Below, piece after piece: positions 32,438 to 42,065 of a stretch of DNA of 54,152 nt (within the stretch, counting starts at the first letter, position 1; each line of letters opens with the position of its first letter). The DNA comes from Firm-04 sp964479595. Its GTDB lineage: Bacteria > Bacillota > Clostridia > Oscillospirales > Ruminococcaceae. The stretch spans positions 1-54,152 of the forward strand of contig CAYZMU010000006.1 of NCBI GenBank assembly GCA_964479595.1, in the 5' to 3' direction. The position numbers and the translations under genes are program-made. The notes under the pieces were generated by a model. The model was not told the origin of the DNA and did not search any database. It worked only from the letters and a program-made list of their open reading frames with translations.

Positions 32438-33362
32438 GGACGGCGGGGTATTCACCTTTTCGCCCGGTATCGAAGACGCCGGGGTACGCGCGGATGTCTG
32501 GCTCGCCAAAGAGTCGGGGCTTTCCCGCGCGGCGGTGCAGCGGCTCCTTGAGGAAGGCGCGGCAGAGCGGAACGGGCACGCGCTCGCGAAGAACGACAAA
32601 ATCGCGCCCGGCGGGCAAATCACGCTCACGGTGCCGCCCCCGAAACCTCTGGAGGCGCGGGCGCAGAATATCCCCATCGAAATCGTCTATGAAGACGATG
32701 ACCTGCTCGTGGTCAACAAGCCCAAAGGTATGGTCGTGCATCCCGCTCCGGGGCACCCCGACGGCACACTGGTCAACGCGCTGCTCTACGCGTGCGGGGG
32801 CAGGCTTTCCGGAATCGGCGGGGCGCTGCGGCCGGGGATTGTACACAGAATTGACAAGGACACGAGCGGGCTGCTGATTGTCGCGAAGACCGACCGGGCG
32901 CATCTGGCGCTCGCGGAACAGATCGCGGCACATGACTTTTTGCGCGAATACGAGGCGGTGGTCTGCGGGATTCCGAAGGAGCCCGAGGGCACGATAGACG
33001 CTCCCATCGCGCGCGACATCAAAGACCGGCAGAAAATGTGCGTTGCCTTTGACCGGGGGAAGGAAGCGGTGACACGCTATCGGGTCTTGGAGCCCTTTGC
33101 GCGCCACGCCTATGTCAGCTGCCGGCTTTTCACGGGGCGCACGCACCAGATTCGCGTTCATATGAAATATATAGGCTGCCCGGTCTACGGCGACGACGTC
33201 TACGGCAGGGCGGAGAAAGATATAGAGGGACAGTGCCTGCACGCGCGCAGGATAGGCTTTCGGCACCCGGTCACGGGAAAGGAGCTCTTCTTTGAATCCG
33301 AGCTGCCCGGGTATTTCGAGGCCGTGCTGGACAAATTGCGCGCTCAGGCGCCACGGAGGTGA
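32427..33362 (+). CDS. RluA/RluD-family pseudouridine synthase
   Basis: A 311-residue rRNA pseudouridine synthase. The N-terminal S4 RNA-binding domain covers about 15-75, with the catalytic Asp143 in HRIDKDTSGLL. The RTHQIRVHM motif and the ending with CLHARRIGFRHP are present. The length and S4 domain fit RluD (23S rRNA helix 69), and rluD next to lspA is the common order. AGGAAC precedes ATG 32427, inside the lspA 3' end. Confidence 0.94.
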   Translation: MSAEDGGVFTFSPGIEDAGVRADVWLAKESGLSRAAVQRLLEEGAAERNGHALAKNDKIAPGGQITLTVPPPKPLEARAQNIPIEIVYEDDDLLVVNKPKGMVVHPAPGHPDGTLVNALLYACGGRLSGIGGALRPGIVHRIDKDTSGLLIVAKTDRAHLALAEQIAAHDFLREYEAVVCGIPKEPEGTIDAPIARDIKDRQKMCVAFDRGKEAVTRYRVLEPFARHAYVSCRLFTGRTHQIRVHMKYIGCPVYGDDVYGRAEKDIEGQCLHARRIGFRHPVTGKELFFESELPGYFEAVLDKLRAQAPRR

Positions 33363-33366
33363 TCAA

Positions 33367-34743
33367 ATGCGCCACAAGATAACCCCGCTCATTCTCACGG
33401 CGGCCGCGGCGGGCTGTCTTATGGGCTGCGGAGACGAGGAATCCACTTATGACAAGCCGCTGGATTCCGCGGTTGCCGAGGAAATCGGGACCATCGCCGC
33501 GTCGGACGAGCGTCTGACGGGCGAGCTGGAGAACAAGACCATCAAATGGATGGCGACATGGGACATCAACCCCGATTCGACCGGAAAGAGCACCCCCGTG
33601 GAACTGGAAATCTTTCAGAAGCGCTACGGCGGGAAGATTGAGTTTCACAGCATTACCTTTGAGACGCGCTTTGAGGAACTCGCCAACGCCATCAACGCGG
33701 GCGAGGGGATTGACTTCTACTCCGCGAGCGATTTGGACGTGATTCCGCGCGGCGCCATCAAAGATATGTTTGTGCCGATTGACGACTACGTGGATCTGGA
33801 CGGGCCGCTCTACAGCGATATCAAGGCGGCGATGGACAGCTTCGTGTGGAAGGGCAGCCACTATGTCTTTGTCAACGACGTGGTCGGGGACAACTGCGCC
33901 TTTATCTACAACCGCGACACCATGGCGCAGAACAACCTGCCCGACCCGCTGGAACTCTACGAAAAGGGCGAGTGGAACTGGGACACGTTCACGGATATGC
34001 TCAAACAGTTTGTGGATGTGACCAACGAACGCTACGGCATCGACGGCTTCTGGTTTGAGGCGGGGCTTTCCGCGACCTGCGGCGTGCCGTATATCGGGCT
34101 GGAGGACGGCCTGCTCAAGAACAACTTAAAGGACCCCGCGATTGAGCGGCTGCAGAACTGGTTCTACGAGCTGGGCACATCGGACTACGTGCTCATGGGC
34201 AGGGACAATATCTACGAAACGCGGGAGGCCCTCATCGGGCAGGGCAAGCTGCTGTGCTTCCCGTGCGGGCTCTGGAAGCTCTATATGTCCAAGGACCAGT
34301 GGGAGCCTGTTTTCGGCGAAAACGTGATGTTTGTGCCCATGCCCAAAGACCCCGACGCCGACGCCTACTATATCCCGGTGGGGCTGGACGGCTACACGCT
34401 TGTCAAGGGCGGGCAGAACCCGGAGGGCGTCGCGAAATTCGCGGCGTGCAAGCGCGTTTTGGTGACGAACGAGCGCACCTACGAAATCCGGGCGGAGCAG
34501 ATGATGTCGGACTACGGCTGGACGCAGGAAATGATTGACATGAAGGAAGAGCTCGACAATCTCGCAAGAGAGAATCCGCGGTTTGAGTTCATGAACGCGG
34601 TGTCGCAGGACGTTTCCGACATTCTGGATTCCAACGAATACGGCATCCGCGCCGCGGCGAAAGGGGTAAGCCCGTGGAACGAATCCGTCACGGCGATTTA
34701 CGCCGCGGTGGACGCCTATTTGGATGAAGCAAATAACAGCTGA
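33367..34743 (+). CDS. Orphan extracellular solute-binding lipoprotein (family 1)
   Basis: 458 residues. The signal peptide ends in a lipobox LMGC with acylated Cys21 (Cys17 is an alternative), and the mature part is the two-lobed solute-binding fold of sugar ABC importers. It contains GEGIDFYSASDLDVIPR, a Trp-rich middle and EGVAKFAACKRVL near the end. GGAGGTGATC gives an ideal ribosome site for ATG 33367. No permease or ATPase gene is adjacent, so its transporter must be elsewhere, or it serves as a surface binder. The ligand is unknown. Confidence 0.88.
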   Translation: MRHKITPLILTAAAAGCLMGCGDEESTYDKPLDSAVAEEIGTIAASDERLTGELENKTIKWMATWDINPDSTGKSTPVELEIFQKRYGGKIEFHSITFETRFEELANAINAGEGIDFYSASDLDVIPRGAIKDMFVPIDDYVDLDGPLYSDIKAAMDSFVWKGSHYVFVNDVVGDNCAFIYNRDTMAQNNLPDPLELYEKGEWNWDTFTDMLKQFVDVTNERYGIDGFWFEAGLSATCGVPYIGLEDGLLKNNLKDPAIERLQNWFYELGTSDYVLMGRDNIYETREALIGQGKLLCFPCGLWKLYMSKDQWEPVFGENVMFVPMPKDPDADAYYIPVGLDGYTLVKGGQNPEGVAKFAACKRVLVTNERTYEIRAEQMMSDYGWTQEMIDMKEELDNLARENPRFEFMNAVSQDVSDILDSNEYGIRAAAKGVSPWNESVTAIYAAVDAYLDEANNS

Positions 34744-34811
34744 GAGAAAGACTTATGCAAAATGACCAAATGACGCGGACAATATTTTACATTTCCGACA
34801 AGGCGCGGACC

Positions 34812-34840
34812 TTGCAAAACCCGCGCGCGTGTGGTATAAT
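34812..34840 (+). promoter_or_regulatory. Promoter of the LRR protein gene
   Basis: TTGCAA (34812-34817), 17-bp spacer, TATAAT (34835-34840) with extended TGTGG before the -10. Confidence 0.83.
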
Positions 34841-34890
34841 TACATTGAAGCGTTATCTTTGCTTTCATGTTCGATTCGGGGGGCGCTCAG

Positions 34891-37800
34891 ATGGCTTTTA
34901 AAATCAAAAACGGCGTTTTGCTGAAATATGAGGGAGCCGGCGCGCTGGAGAAGCTCGGGATTCGCCGGCAGGGGGAGTTTCTGACCCTGCCCAAGAATAT
35001 CACGGAGATCGGCGACGAGGCGTTCACGATGACGAACATTGAGAGTGTGCAGATACCCGCCAATGTTGTCAAAATCGGGGAGCGCGCGTTTGCGCTGTGC
35101 GCGGACATGACCATTCTGGCGCTGACGGAGGGGCTGCGCGAAATCGGCGCGTACGCGTTTGACGGCTGCCACGCGCTGCGGGCGGTCTCGATTCCCGACA
35201 GCTGCGTGTCTCTGGGCGCGTGGGCGTTCAGCAACTGCGGCGGCATCAGGAACCTCAAACTCTCCGTCAATTTCGAGACCATCTCCCGCGGGGCTTTTTC
35301 GGGCTGCTCGCGGCTGGAGGAACTGGAAATCCCGCAGGGGGTTCGGCATATCGACAGCCGCGCGTTTCACGGCTGCTCCTCGCTGCTGGAGGTGCGCCTG
35401 CCAAACGGGCTGAAAACCATCGGGCGGGAGGCGTTCGCGTGCTGCTCCGCGCTGCGGCAGATTTATATCCCGGAGACCGTCACGGAGATCTGCGAGGACG
35501 CGTTCGCGGACTGCACGGAGCTGAAATTCGTCACGATTCCGCCCTCGGTCACAAAGCTGCACCCCTACGCTTTCGGGACGCAAAACAACCTGCGCGTCAT
35601 CACGACCGTCACGGGCAGCGCCGCCTATCAATTCGCCATGGAGCACGGCATTCTCTGCTACACCGAGCGCGAGGCGACCAAGCTCATCGGCTGCAACCCG
35701 AATTTCTCGATTGAGTACGGGATTTTGAAGAAATACACGCGGGAATACAATGTCCGCGACGTGCTGATTCCGGAGGGCGTCATCGGCATCGGCAACCACG
35801 CCTTTGAGCAGAACCGGCAGATTGCCTCTGTCGTCATCCCCGAGGGCGTCACGGAAATCGGAAACTACGCGTTCAACGGCTGCCACAGTCTGCAGCGGGT
35901 CTACCTGCCCGGCACGCTCAGGCGAATCGGGTGTTTCGCGTTCCGCGACTGCCCGCTGGTGGAGCTGATTCTGCCGGAGAGCCTTGAGAGCATCGACAAG
36001 AACGCGTTTCAGGGCTGCACGGCCATGCGGCGGCTCTATATGTACGACAATGTGGAGCATATGGAGAAGGAGGCGCTGCGCGACTGCATGGCGCTGACGG
36101 AGCTGCGCTTTTCCGCGAAATTGGAGGCCATTCCCGAGAGCGTCTGCAGCGGCTGCTCGTCGCTGCGCCAGGTCGTCATCGCGGAGGGCACCAAATATAT
36201 CCGCCAGAACGCGTTTCGGGGCTGCTCGAGCCTGCGCGAGGCGTACATTCCCGACAGCGTGGTGGAAATCACGCCGAACGCCTTCGCGGACACGCCGCTT
36301 TTCCGCAACACGGCGGGGCACTATATCGTCGGGCGTTTCCTGATTCACGCGGACGGCTACAGCCCCATTCCGATCGGGGTACACAGAATCGGGCCGAGGG
36401 CGTTTGACAGGGGCGGGCTGCGCGCGGTGAATATCCCCGACGGGGTGCTGAGCATCGGCGACGGGGCGTTCGCCAACTGCGGCATCCTGACAGACGTGAC
36501 GATACCGCGCTCGGTCGAGGAAATCGGTGTGGACGCCTTCGCGAATACGCCGTGGTTTCTGCGCAGAACCGAGCCTTTCACCATCGCGGGCGCGAATATC
36601 CTGCTGCACTGCGCCTGCACGGACCCGGAAATCAATGTGCCGGTCGGGGTGCGCTATATCGCCCCTTCCGCGCTCTCACAGCTCCCCGCGCGGGTGATTC
36701 GGCTGCCCGAGGGCGTGCTGCGCGTTCAGAACGGCGCCTTCTCCTACTGCGAGGCGCTCGAATACGTGGAACTGCCGACGACGCTGCGCGAAATCGGGGA
36801 CTATATCTTCCACGGCTGCACCGCGCTGCAGAAGGTCGTGTTCCGGGAAGGGCCTTCCAAAGTCGGCAACGCGATGTTCAGCAGCTGCACCGCGCTCAAA
36901 ACCGTAAAGCTGCCCTCGACCATCACGGAAATCAATTTCGAGGCGTTCTCCCACTCGGGGCTTGAGAAGATCATCATTCCCGACGGGGTGCGCAAGATCG
37001 GTCAGTCGGCGTTCAGCCACTGCGAAAACCTGCGGGATGTCGCAATTCCCGCCTCTGTGACGGAAATCGCGGAAAACGCGTTCACGGACTGCCCCAAATT
37101 CCGCCTGCACGCGGAGGAAGGGAGCTTCGCGGAACGCTACGCGCGGCTGCACAGTTCCATGATGCAGCTGACACCGCTCGATATGGAGGCGCTGACGCGG
37201 GAGGAAAAGCAGATCGCGCCCCGCGCCGCCAAGGACACCGCGCCGCGCAAGCCCGAGCGCAAGCCTAAGGAAAAGGCGCTGCCGTCCGACCCGGATTTCC
37301 TCTTCAGAAAACCCGAGGAGGCGAAACCTGAGGAGGCGGCGGTAAAGCCGGAGGGAACGTCCCCCGCGCCGCCCAAGCAGGAACCCAAAGCGGAACCCGC
37401 CAAACAGGAGCCCGCCAAACAGGAGCCCGCCAAACAGGAGACAAAGCCGCCCAAGGCGATGAAAACCGAGCCCAAGACGGAGCCCCCCAAGCACGAGCCC
37501 GAAAGTGTCGTGCGCGCGAAGAAAGCCGCAGCCGCCAAGGACGCCGCCGCCGAGGAGCAGAAACAGCGGGACGAGGAACACAAACAGGCGCAGCGGCAGG
37601 CGCGTGAGAAACAGCGCGAGGAGGAATTAAGACAGGCCCAGGCGGCCCGCGACGCCATTCTTGAGGACGAGAAAAACTACGCGGAGCGCGTGCGCCGGCA
37701 GCTGGCGGAGGCGAAGAAAACCTCCGTGCCCTACGACGAAAGCGCCGTGCTGCCGCGTGAGGAAAAGAAGCCGAAACCTCCGCGCAAGCACAAGGAAAGC

Positions 37801-38061
37801 GCGCAGCCGCGTGAAAAAGAGCCCTTGCGCGGAACGCTTGAGGAACAGAAGGCGAAACGCCGCGCGGAGCTTTTAAGCGACCTGCCCGACCTGCCCCCCG
37901 AGCCCGCGGAAAAGCCCGCGCCGAAACCCGAGACGGCCGCCGAGGCGAAACCGGACGCTGCCAAACCCGAGACGGCCGCGCCGAAGAAAGACCCGGAGGA
38001 CGACCCGCTGGCGGACATTCACTGGAACAGCGACCAGACCACCTTTACGATTCGGCTCTGA
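34891..38061 (+). CDS. BspA-type leucine-rich-repeat protein with charged C-terminal region, no signal peptide
   Basis: A 1056-residue protein. From about 30 to 755 it is built from LRR_5/BspA-type repeats of about 23 residues, with the pattern IPxGVxxIGxxAFxxCxxL. From about 760 on it is disordered, rich in Lys, Pro, Glu and Ala, with three exact AKQEP repeats, a helical Glu/Gln/Arg segment (about 880-960) and a hydrophobic end WNSDQTTFTIRL. There is no signal peptide, membrane span or wall-anchor motif, so it should be cytosolic, unlike the surface BspA proteins. ATG 34867 is in frame, but CGGGGGGC fits ATG 34891. Function unknown; a binding scaffold is likely. Confidence 0.85.
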   Translation: MAFKIKNGVLLKYEGAGALEKLGIRRQGEFLTLPKNITEIGDEAFTMTNIESVQIPANVVKIGERAFALCADMTILALTEGLREIGAYAFDGCHALRAVSIPDSCVSLGAWAFSNCGGIRNLKLSVNFETISRGAFSGCSRLEELEIPQGVRHIDSRAFHGCSSLLEVRLPNGLKTIGREAFACCSALRQIYIPETVTEICEDAFADCTELKFVTIPPSVTKLHPYAFGTQNNLRVITTVTGSAAYQFAMEHGILCYTEREATKLIGCNPNFSIEYGILKKYTREYNVRDVLIPEGVIGIGNHAFEQNRQIASVVIPEGVTEIGNYAFNGCHSLQRVYLPGTLRRIGCFAFRDCPLVELILPESLESIDKNAFQGCTAMRRLYMYDNVEHMEKEALRDCMALTELRFSAKLEAIPESVCSGCSSLRQVVIAEGTKYIRQNAFRGCSSLREAYIPDSVVEITPNAFADTPLFRNTAGHYIVGRFLIHADGYSPIPIGVHRIGPRAFDRGGLRAVNIPDGVLSIGDGAFANCGILTDVTIPRSVEEIGVDAFANTPWFLRRTEPFTIAGANILLHCACTDPEINVPVGVRYIAPSALSQLPARVIRLPEGVLRVQNGAFSYCEALEYVELPTTLREIGDYIFHGCTALQKVVFREGPSKVGNAMFSSCTALKTVKLPSTITEINFEAFSHSGLEKIIIPDGVRKIGQSAFSHCENLRDVAIPASVTEIAENAFTDCPKFRLHAEEGSFAERYARLHSSMMQLTPLDMEALTREEKQIAPRAAKDTAPRKPERKPKEKALPSDPDFLFRKPEEAKPEEAAVKPEGTSPAPPKQEPKAEPAKQEPAKQEPAKQETKPPKAMKTEPKTEPPKHEPESVVRAKKAAAAKDAAAEEQKQRDEEHKQAQRQAREKQREEELRQAQAARDAILEDEKNYAERVRRQLAEAKKTSVPYDESAVLPREEKKPKPPRKHKESAQPREKEPLRGTLEEQKAKRRAELLSDLPDLPPEPAEKPAPKPETAAEAKPDAAKPETAAPKKDPEDDPLADIHWNSDQTTFTIRL
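37396..37440 (+). repeat. Three exact 15-bp tandem repeats in the LRR gene
   Basis: Unit CCCGCCAAACAGGAG, three perfect copies, encoding PAKQE each time within the disordered tail. It is prone to copy-number change by slippage without breaking the frame. Confidence 0.9.
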
Positions 38062-38072
38062 ACAACAAAAAT

Positions 38073-38107
38073 CCCCTCTCTCCCGCGGGAAAGAGGGGTT
38101 TTCTTAT
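38073..38107. terminator. Bidirectional terminator between LRR and O-antigen-ligase-like genes
   Basis: CCCCTCT and AGAGGGG arms with inner CCC/GGG, then TTTTCTTA on the plus strand and GATTTTTGTTGTT on the minus strand. Confidence 0.85.
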
Positions 38108-39956
38108 TTCTTGGGCTTTGGCTTGCCCTTGTTTTGCTGTGCGGATTGCTTGGCTTTGTTGGGCTGGGAAGACTGTTTGCCCTTGTTTTGCTGTGCGGAT
38201 TGCTTGCCTTTGTTCGGCTGTGCGGATTGCTTGCCCTTGTTGGGCTGTGCGGATTGCTTGCCTTTGCCGGGCTGTGCGGGAGCGGATTCCGCCACGGGTT
38301 TTTGCTCCTCAATCGGTTCCGCCGNNNNNNNNNNNNNNNNNNNNNNNNNNNNNNNNNNNNNNNNNNNNNNNNNNNNNNNNNNNNNNNNNNNNNNNNNNNN
38401 NNNNNNNNNNNNNNNNNNNNNNNNGGCTGTGCGGGAGCGGATTCCGCCACGGGTTTTTGCTCCTCAATCGGTTCCGCCGCGGCCGCGCCGAGGATTGCCC
38501 AGAAAACCGGCGCGACGGTCAGCACGGAAACCCCGACCACACTGCAGAGCGCGTAGGTGAGCGCCGCGCCGCCGAACGCCCATGTCATCCAGCTGTTTGT
38601 TCGCCGGCGCTTCCAAAGCAGCAGAAAACAGCTTACCAGCAGCGCCAGATGCAGCACCAGCGAGGGGATCCCGCGTGTCGCCGCGATGAACAGATAGTCG
38701 TTGTAGGGGCGGTCGATGGAGTTGGCGTTCAGCACGAGCGTCATACTGGTTTTGAGCTGCGAATAGGAATAGTTGTCGGGTCCTGTGCCCACAAAGGGAT
38801 ACTTGGCAATCACCGAGCAGGCGTCCTTCCAGCAGTAGGAGAGCACGGAGGAACTGTCGCCGATGAGAAATTTCTCCTCGTCGCGCCGGTAGGGCCCGGA
38901 GGTTGAGAGGCGGTAAAACGCGTCGTCCCAGACAATCCCGCCGTCATAGAACGCGAAACCGTTCGGCACGGGGGAATCATCCCGCGTGGAGTAAGCGTTG
39001 TTGAGAGACGGCGCGAAATAAGTCCACAGCAGCGAGCCGCACACGCAGACACCCGCCACCGCCGCCAGAATCCCGCGCTGTTTTGCGCTCGAGCGGCTCT
39101 TTTGCAGACAGCAGAGAACGCAGATCAGCACCCCGGCCGCGCCCGCGACAAGCCCCGCGAAAGTCTGTGTCCGGAAAACCAGCAGCAGCGAAAGCCCCGC
39201 GCAGACAAGCGCCGTAATCCGCCGGGATTTTTTCTTTGAGAACGCGGCGGCGGGAATGGAAACCCCGAGTATCAGCCCCAGAAGCATTCCGAACGTCACG
39301 GGGCTGTCCGTCAGCCCGCTCGGCAGCCGCAGATTGTCCAGCAGCAGCGGGTCGACCATTTTATATTCATTCGGGAAATCAAAGAAGGGCTGCGCCTGCA
39401 AAAGCCCCCAGCCGCACTGAACGATTCCGAAAATCAGAAGCCCGTCGAGCAGAATCTCCGCAAACTTTTCGCGCCGCAGCATCGTCCCCAGATAGAAAAT
39501 CGCGGCGTACATCAAGAGCGCTATGAGCCCCTCGTCTCTGCCGTCCAGCCCGAAAAGCGAATCTCTCGTGGAGAACGACTGCGTGAGGGAAAGCACGCCC
39601 CACAGCAGCGACGCGGCAATGACAGCATAGGGGAAAAACAGGCGCTTGTGAATCTGCTTGCGCATGAGCCCGACGACCATCGTGATAATCGCCAGCACGC
39701 CCGCCACCGAAAAGATATTCGCGACACTGCGCAGCATGATGACAACCAGCGCCATCACGCCCGCGAAACCGCCCTCGCTGACCTTTGCCGCCAAATCCGC
39801 GTTGACGGATTGTGTGAGCTGATTGATGCCGGCGGAGCACGCCGTCGCGGTGAAGACGATGATCAGAGCCCGCGCGCAGAAGGCGCGGTAGCGGTCAAGG
39901 TCCATATTCAGGATAAAGTTGGATTTCTCTGTCGTGTGGAAAATGGTTTTCGCCAT
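38104..39956 (-). CDS. O-antigen ligase/Wzy-like membrane protein with repetitive basic tail; interrupted by assembly gap
   Basis: Collapsing the 155-bp gap artefact gives one frame of 565 residues. About a dozen membrane spans surround a large extracytoplasmic loop (about 300-395) that includes FVGTGPDNYSYSQ, the region typical of the O-antigen ligase (Wzy_C) superfamily. Such proteins polymerise or transfer polysaccharide outside the membrane. The last 55 residues are six near-identical 9-residue units (NKGKQSAQP type), strongly basic and presumably cytosolic. GTG 39968 is in frame, but ATG 39956 has better spacing to AAAGGCGG. It lies behind rny on the same strand. Confidence 0.82.
38107..38271 (-). 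repeat. 27-bp tandem repeat encoding the Lys/Gln tail
   Basis: Six degenerate 27-bp units encode PGKGKQSAQ, then PNKGKQSAQ (twice) and variants, ending in KPKPKK. The array abuts the 55-bp duplicated contig end, so its true copy number could be misassembled. Confidence 0.85.
38270..38479. other. Assembly gap 2: 100 N flanked by an identical 55-bp overlap
   Basis: N cover 38325-38424. Bases 38270-38324 and 38425-38479 are identical over 55 bp, the same length as at gap 1. Removing 155 bp joins the polymerase frame to the tail that ends at 38104. Confidence 0.93.
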
Positions 39957-40043
39957 ATTCAGCAGCACCGCCTTTGCGCCAAAGTTTTGTGATATTCATT
40001 GCCGCGCCCGACCCCGCGAAGGCCCCGAGCGCGGCACAAACCG

Positions 40044-41732
40044 TTATTTCGCCACATCGCTGACGCGGCTCTCCCGAATCAGATTGATCTTAATCTGCCC
40101 GGGATAATCCACATCCTTCTCAATCTGCTGCGCAATCTCGCGCGCGACCAGAACCATGCGCTCATCGTCGACCACCTCGGGCTTGACCATGACCCGCACT
40201 TCCCGTCCCGCCTGCATGGCGTAGCATTTGTCCACGCCCTCATGCGCCAGGCAGATTTCCTCAAGCTTTTCGAGACGCTTGATGTAGCTTTCCATATTCT
40301 CCGAGCGCGCCCCCGGCCTCGCGGCGGAAATGGCGTCCGCGGCCTGCACCAGACAGGCAATCGCCGTGCGCGGCTCCACGTCCCCGTGGTGCGCCTCCAC
40401 CGCGTGAATGACCTCATTGGGCTCTTTGTACTTGCGGCAGACATCCACGCCGATTGCGACGTGCGAGCCCTCGATCTCCGCCGTCAGCGCCTTGCCGATA
40501 TCGTGCAGAAGCCCCGCGCGGCGCGCCATATTGGCGTCCAGACCGAGCTCCGACGCCATAATCCCGCTGAGCAGAGAGACCTCGATGCTGTGGTTTAACA
40601 CATTCTGCCGGAAACTGGTGCGGAACGTCAGCCGCCCCAGAAGCTTGATAAGCTCCGGATTGAGCCCGTGGACATTCGTTTCCAGAACGGCCCGCTCGCC
40701 CTCCTGCTTGATGCGCTTTTCGACTTCCCTGCGCGCCTTGTCGACTTTCTCCTCAATGCTCGCGGGGTGAATCCGCCCGTCCACGATAAGCTTTTCCAGC
40801 GCGATACGCGCGACCTCGCGCCGCACCGGGTCAAAGCAGGAGATGGTGATGGCCTCGGGCGTGTCGTCGATAAGCAGTTCCACGCCCGTGAGCGATTCAA
40901 TCGCGCGGATGTTTCTGCCCTCGCGTCCGATAATCCGCCCCTTCATCTCATCGTTGGGCAGTGCTACCACGGAAACCGCCGCCTCGGAGACCTGCTCCGC
41001 GGCGCATTTGGCAATCGCCAGCGAAATCTGGCTGCGCGCGATGTCCTCGCAGGACGATTTCAGCTGCTGCTCATACGCCAGCACCCGCACCGCCTTCTCG
41101 TGGACCAGCTCGGAATCCAGTTCCTTGAGCAGATATTCCTTCGCCTCGTCGCGTGTCAGTTCCGAGATGCGCTCGAGCATCTCGATCTGCGCCTTCTTGA
41201 TCTTTTCGGTTTCCTCCTCCGCGGACTTTCGGATTTCCTCGGATTCCTGCAGTTTTTTGTCCGCCTTCTGCAGCTTGTTCTGAAGTTCGTTTTCCTTTCG
41301 CTCGAAGTTTTCCGTCTTTTTGTCGAGGCTTTCCTCCTTGCTCTGGATTCTGCGCTCCTGTCTTGTCATTTCGCCGCGGCGTTCCTTCATTTCCTTCTCC
41401 GCGTCGCTGCGCATCTTGAAGATTTCGTCCTTGGCGTCCGCGAGGGCGAGCCGCTTGCTTTCGTCCGCCTCGCGCTGCGCGGAATCCCGGATACGCTGCG
41501 CCTCCGCCTCCGCGCTGCCGATAGCCGCTTCCGCCTCCTGTTTGCGCTGCGCGATGCCCTTTTCCACACCGCGCTCCTCCGCCTTGTCGATTTCGCCGAG
41601 AAGTTCCTTTTTGGTTCGCTTTGTCCCAAACACAAAGCCCGCCGCCGCGCCCGCCAAAAGCGCCGCCAGAATCAGTATCACGGCAACGGGTGTGCCCATT
41701 GCCATGGCAGCAGAAATAATGCCGAGTGTCAT
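40044..41732 (-). CDS. rny: Ribonuclease Y
   Basis: A 562-residue membrane-anchored endoribonuclease that starts mRNA decay in Firmicutes. An N-terminal span (about 9-32) leads into a long coiled coil (about 38-235). A KH domain follows, with MKGRIIGREGRNIRAIE near 260. The HD domain has LNHSIEVSLLSG and the metal-binding LLHDIGKA near 395. The C-terminal domain ends VDYPGQIKINLIRE. AAGGAGG supports ATG 41732; upstream in-frame starts at 41753 and 41777 lack a site. A 330-nt leader separates it from its promoter. Confidence 0.95.
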   Translation of the reverse strand: MTLGIISAAMAMGTPVAVILILAALLAGAAAGFVFGTKRTKKELLGEIDKAEERGVEKGIAQRKQEAEAAIGSAEAEAQRIRDSAQREADESKRLALADAKDEIFKMRSDAEKEMKERRGEMTRQERRIQSKEESLDKKTENFERKENELQNKLQKADKKLQESEEIRKSAEEETEKIKKAQIEMLERISELTRDEAKEYLLKELDSELVHEKAVRVLAYEQQLKSSCEDIARSQISLAIAKCAAEQVSEAAVSVVALPNDEMKGRIIGREGRNIRAIESLTGVELLIDDTPEAITISCFDPVRREVARIALEKLIVDGRIHPASIEEKVDKARREVEKRIKQEGERAVLETNVHGLNPELIKLLGRLTFRTSFRQNVLNHSIEVSLLSGIMASELGLDANMARRAGLLHDIGKALTAEIEGSHVAIGVDVCRKYKEPNEVIHAVEAHHGDVEPRTAIACLVQAADAISAARPGARSENMESYIKRLEKLEEICLAHEGVDKCYAMQAGREVRVMVKPEVVDDERMVLVAREIAQQIEKDVDYPGQIKINLIRESRVSDVAK

Positions 41733-42059
41733 GTCTGCGATTTCCTCCTTCATCAAAATTGAGTCAAACCGCTGCACGCGGATGTGCGCTCATTTGATTT
41801 CGCGGCAGGAAACACGCCGTTTGAACGTTCGTTTCAATCCTCTCTATCTTTAAACGCGCCCGCCCCTCTCTCACAGGGCGCGGACCTTGCGGGAAAATAT
41901 AGAAACCGGCTTTGCCGAAGGGCCCTAAAAATCGCCCCGGCGCGCCGAAAAAAGAAATGGAACCGCAAATTGGGCGGCATCTGCCGCAAAACACTCCCCT
42001 CAGATAAAGAGCCCCCGCCGCTCCTTACGCGCGCGGACAGACTCTCCGCGAGGTCACAC
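41733..42059 (-). promoter_or_regulatory. Long untranslated leader of rny
   Basis: About 325 nt lie between the promoter and the rny start without a coding frame on either strand that I can support. It holds several strong hairpins (for example GCGGCAGATGCCGC near 41975), and a T-rich stretch. I recognise no known riboswitch or RNA family in it. Autoregulation or an embedded small RNA are possible. Confidence 0.5.
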
Positions 42060-42065
42060 ACATAT

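Noticed and set aside
38107..38271. Tandem repeats as a CRISPR array
   Set aside because: Units are directly adjacent, in frame and coding, without spacers or cas genes.
38019..39968. A 649-residue frame running through the N of gap 2
   Set aside because: Its tail after the N is an out-of-frame reading of the repeat array and runs through the terminator. The collapsed frame stops at 38104.
41823..41830. GAACGTTC palindrome as a LexA (SOS) box in the rny leader
   Set aside because: The Gram-positive LexA site needs a 4-base spacer between GAAC and GTTC, which is absent here.
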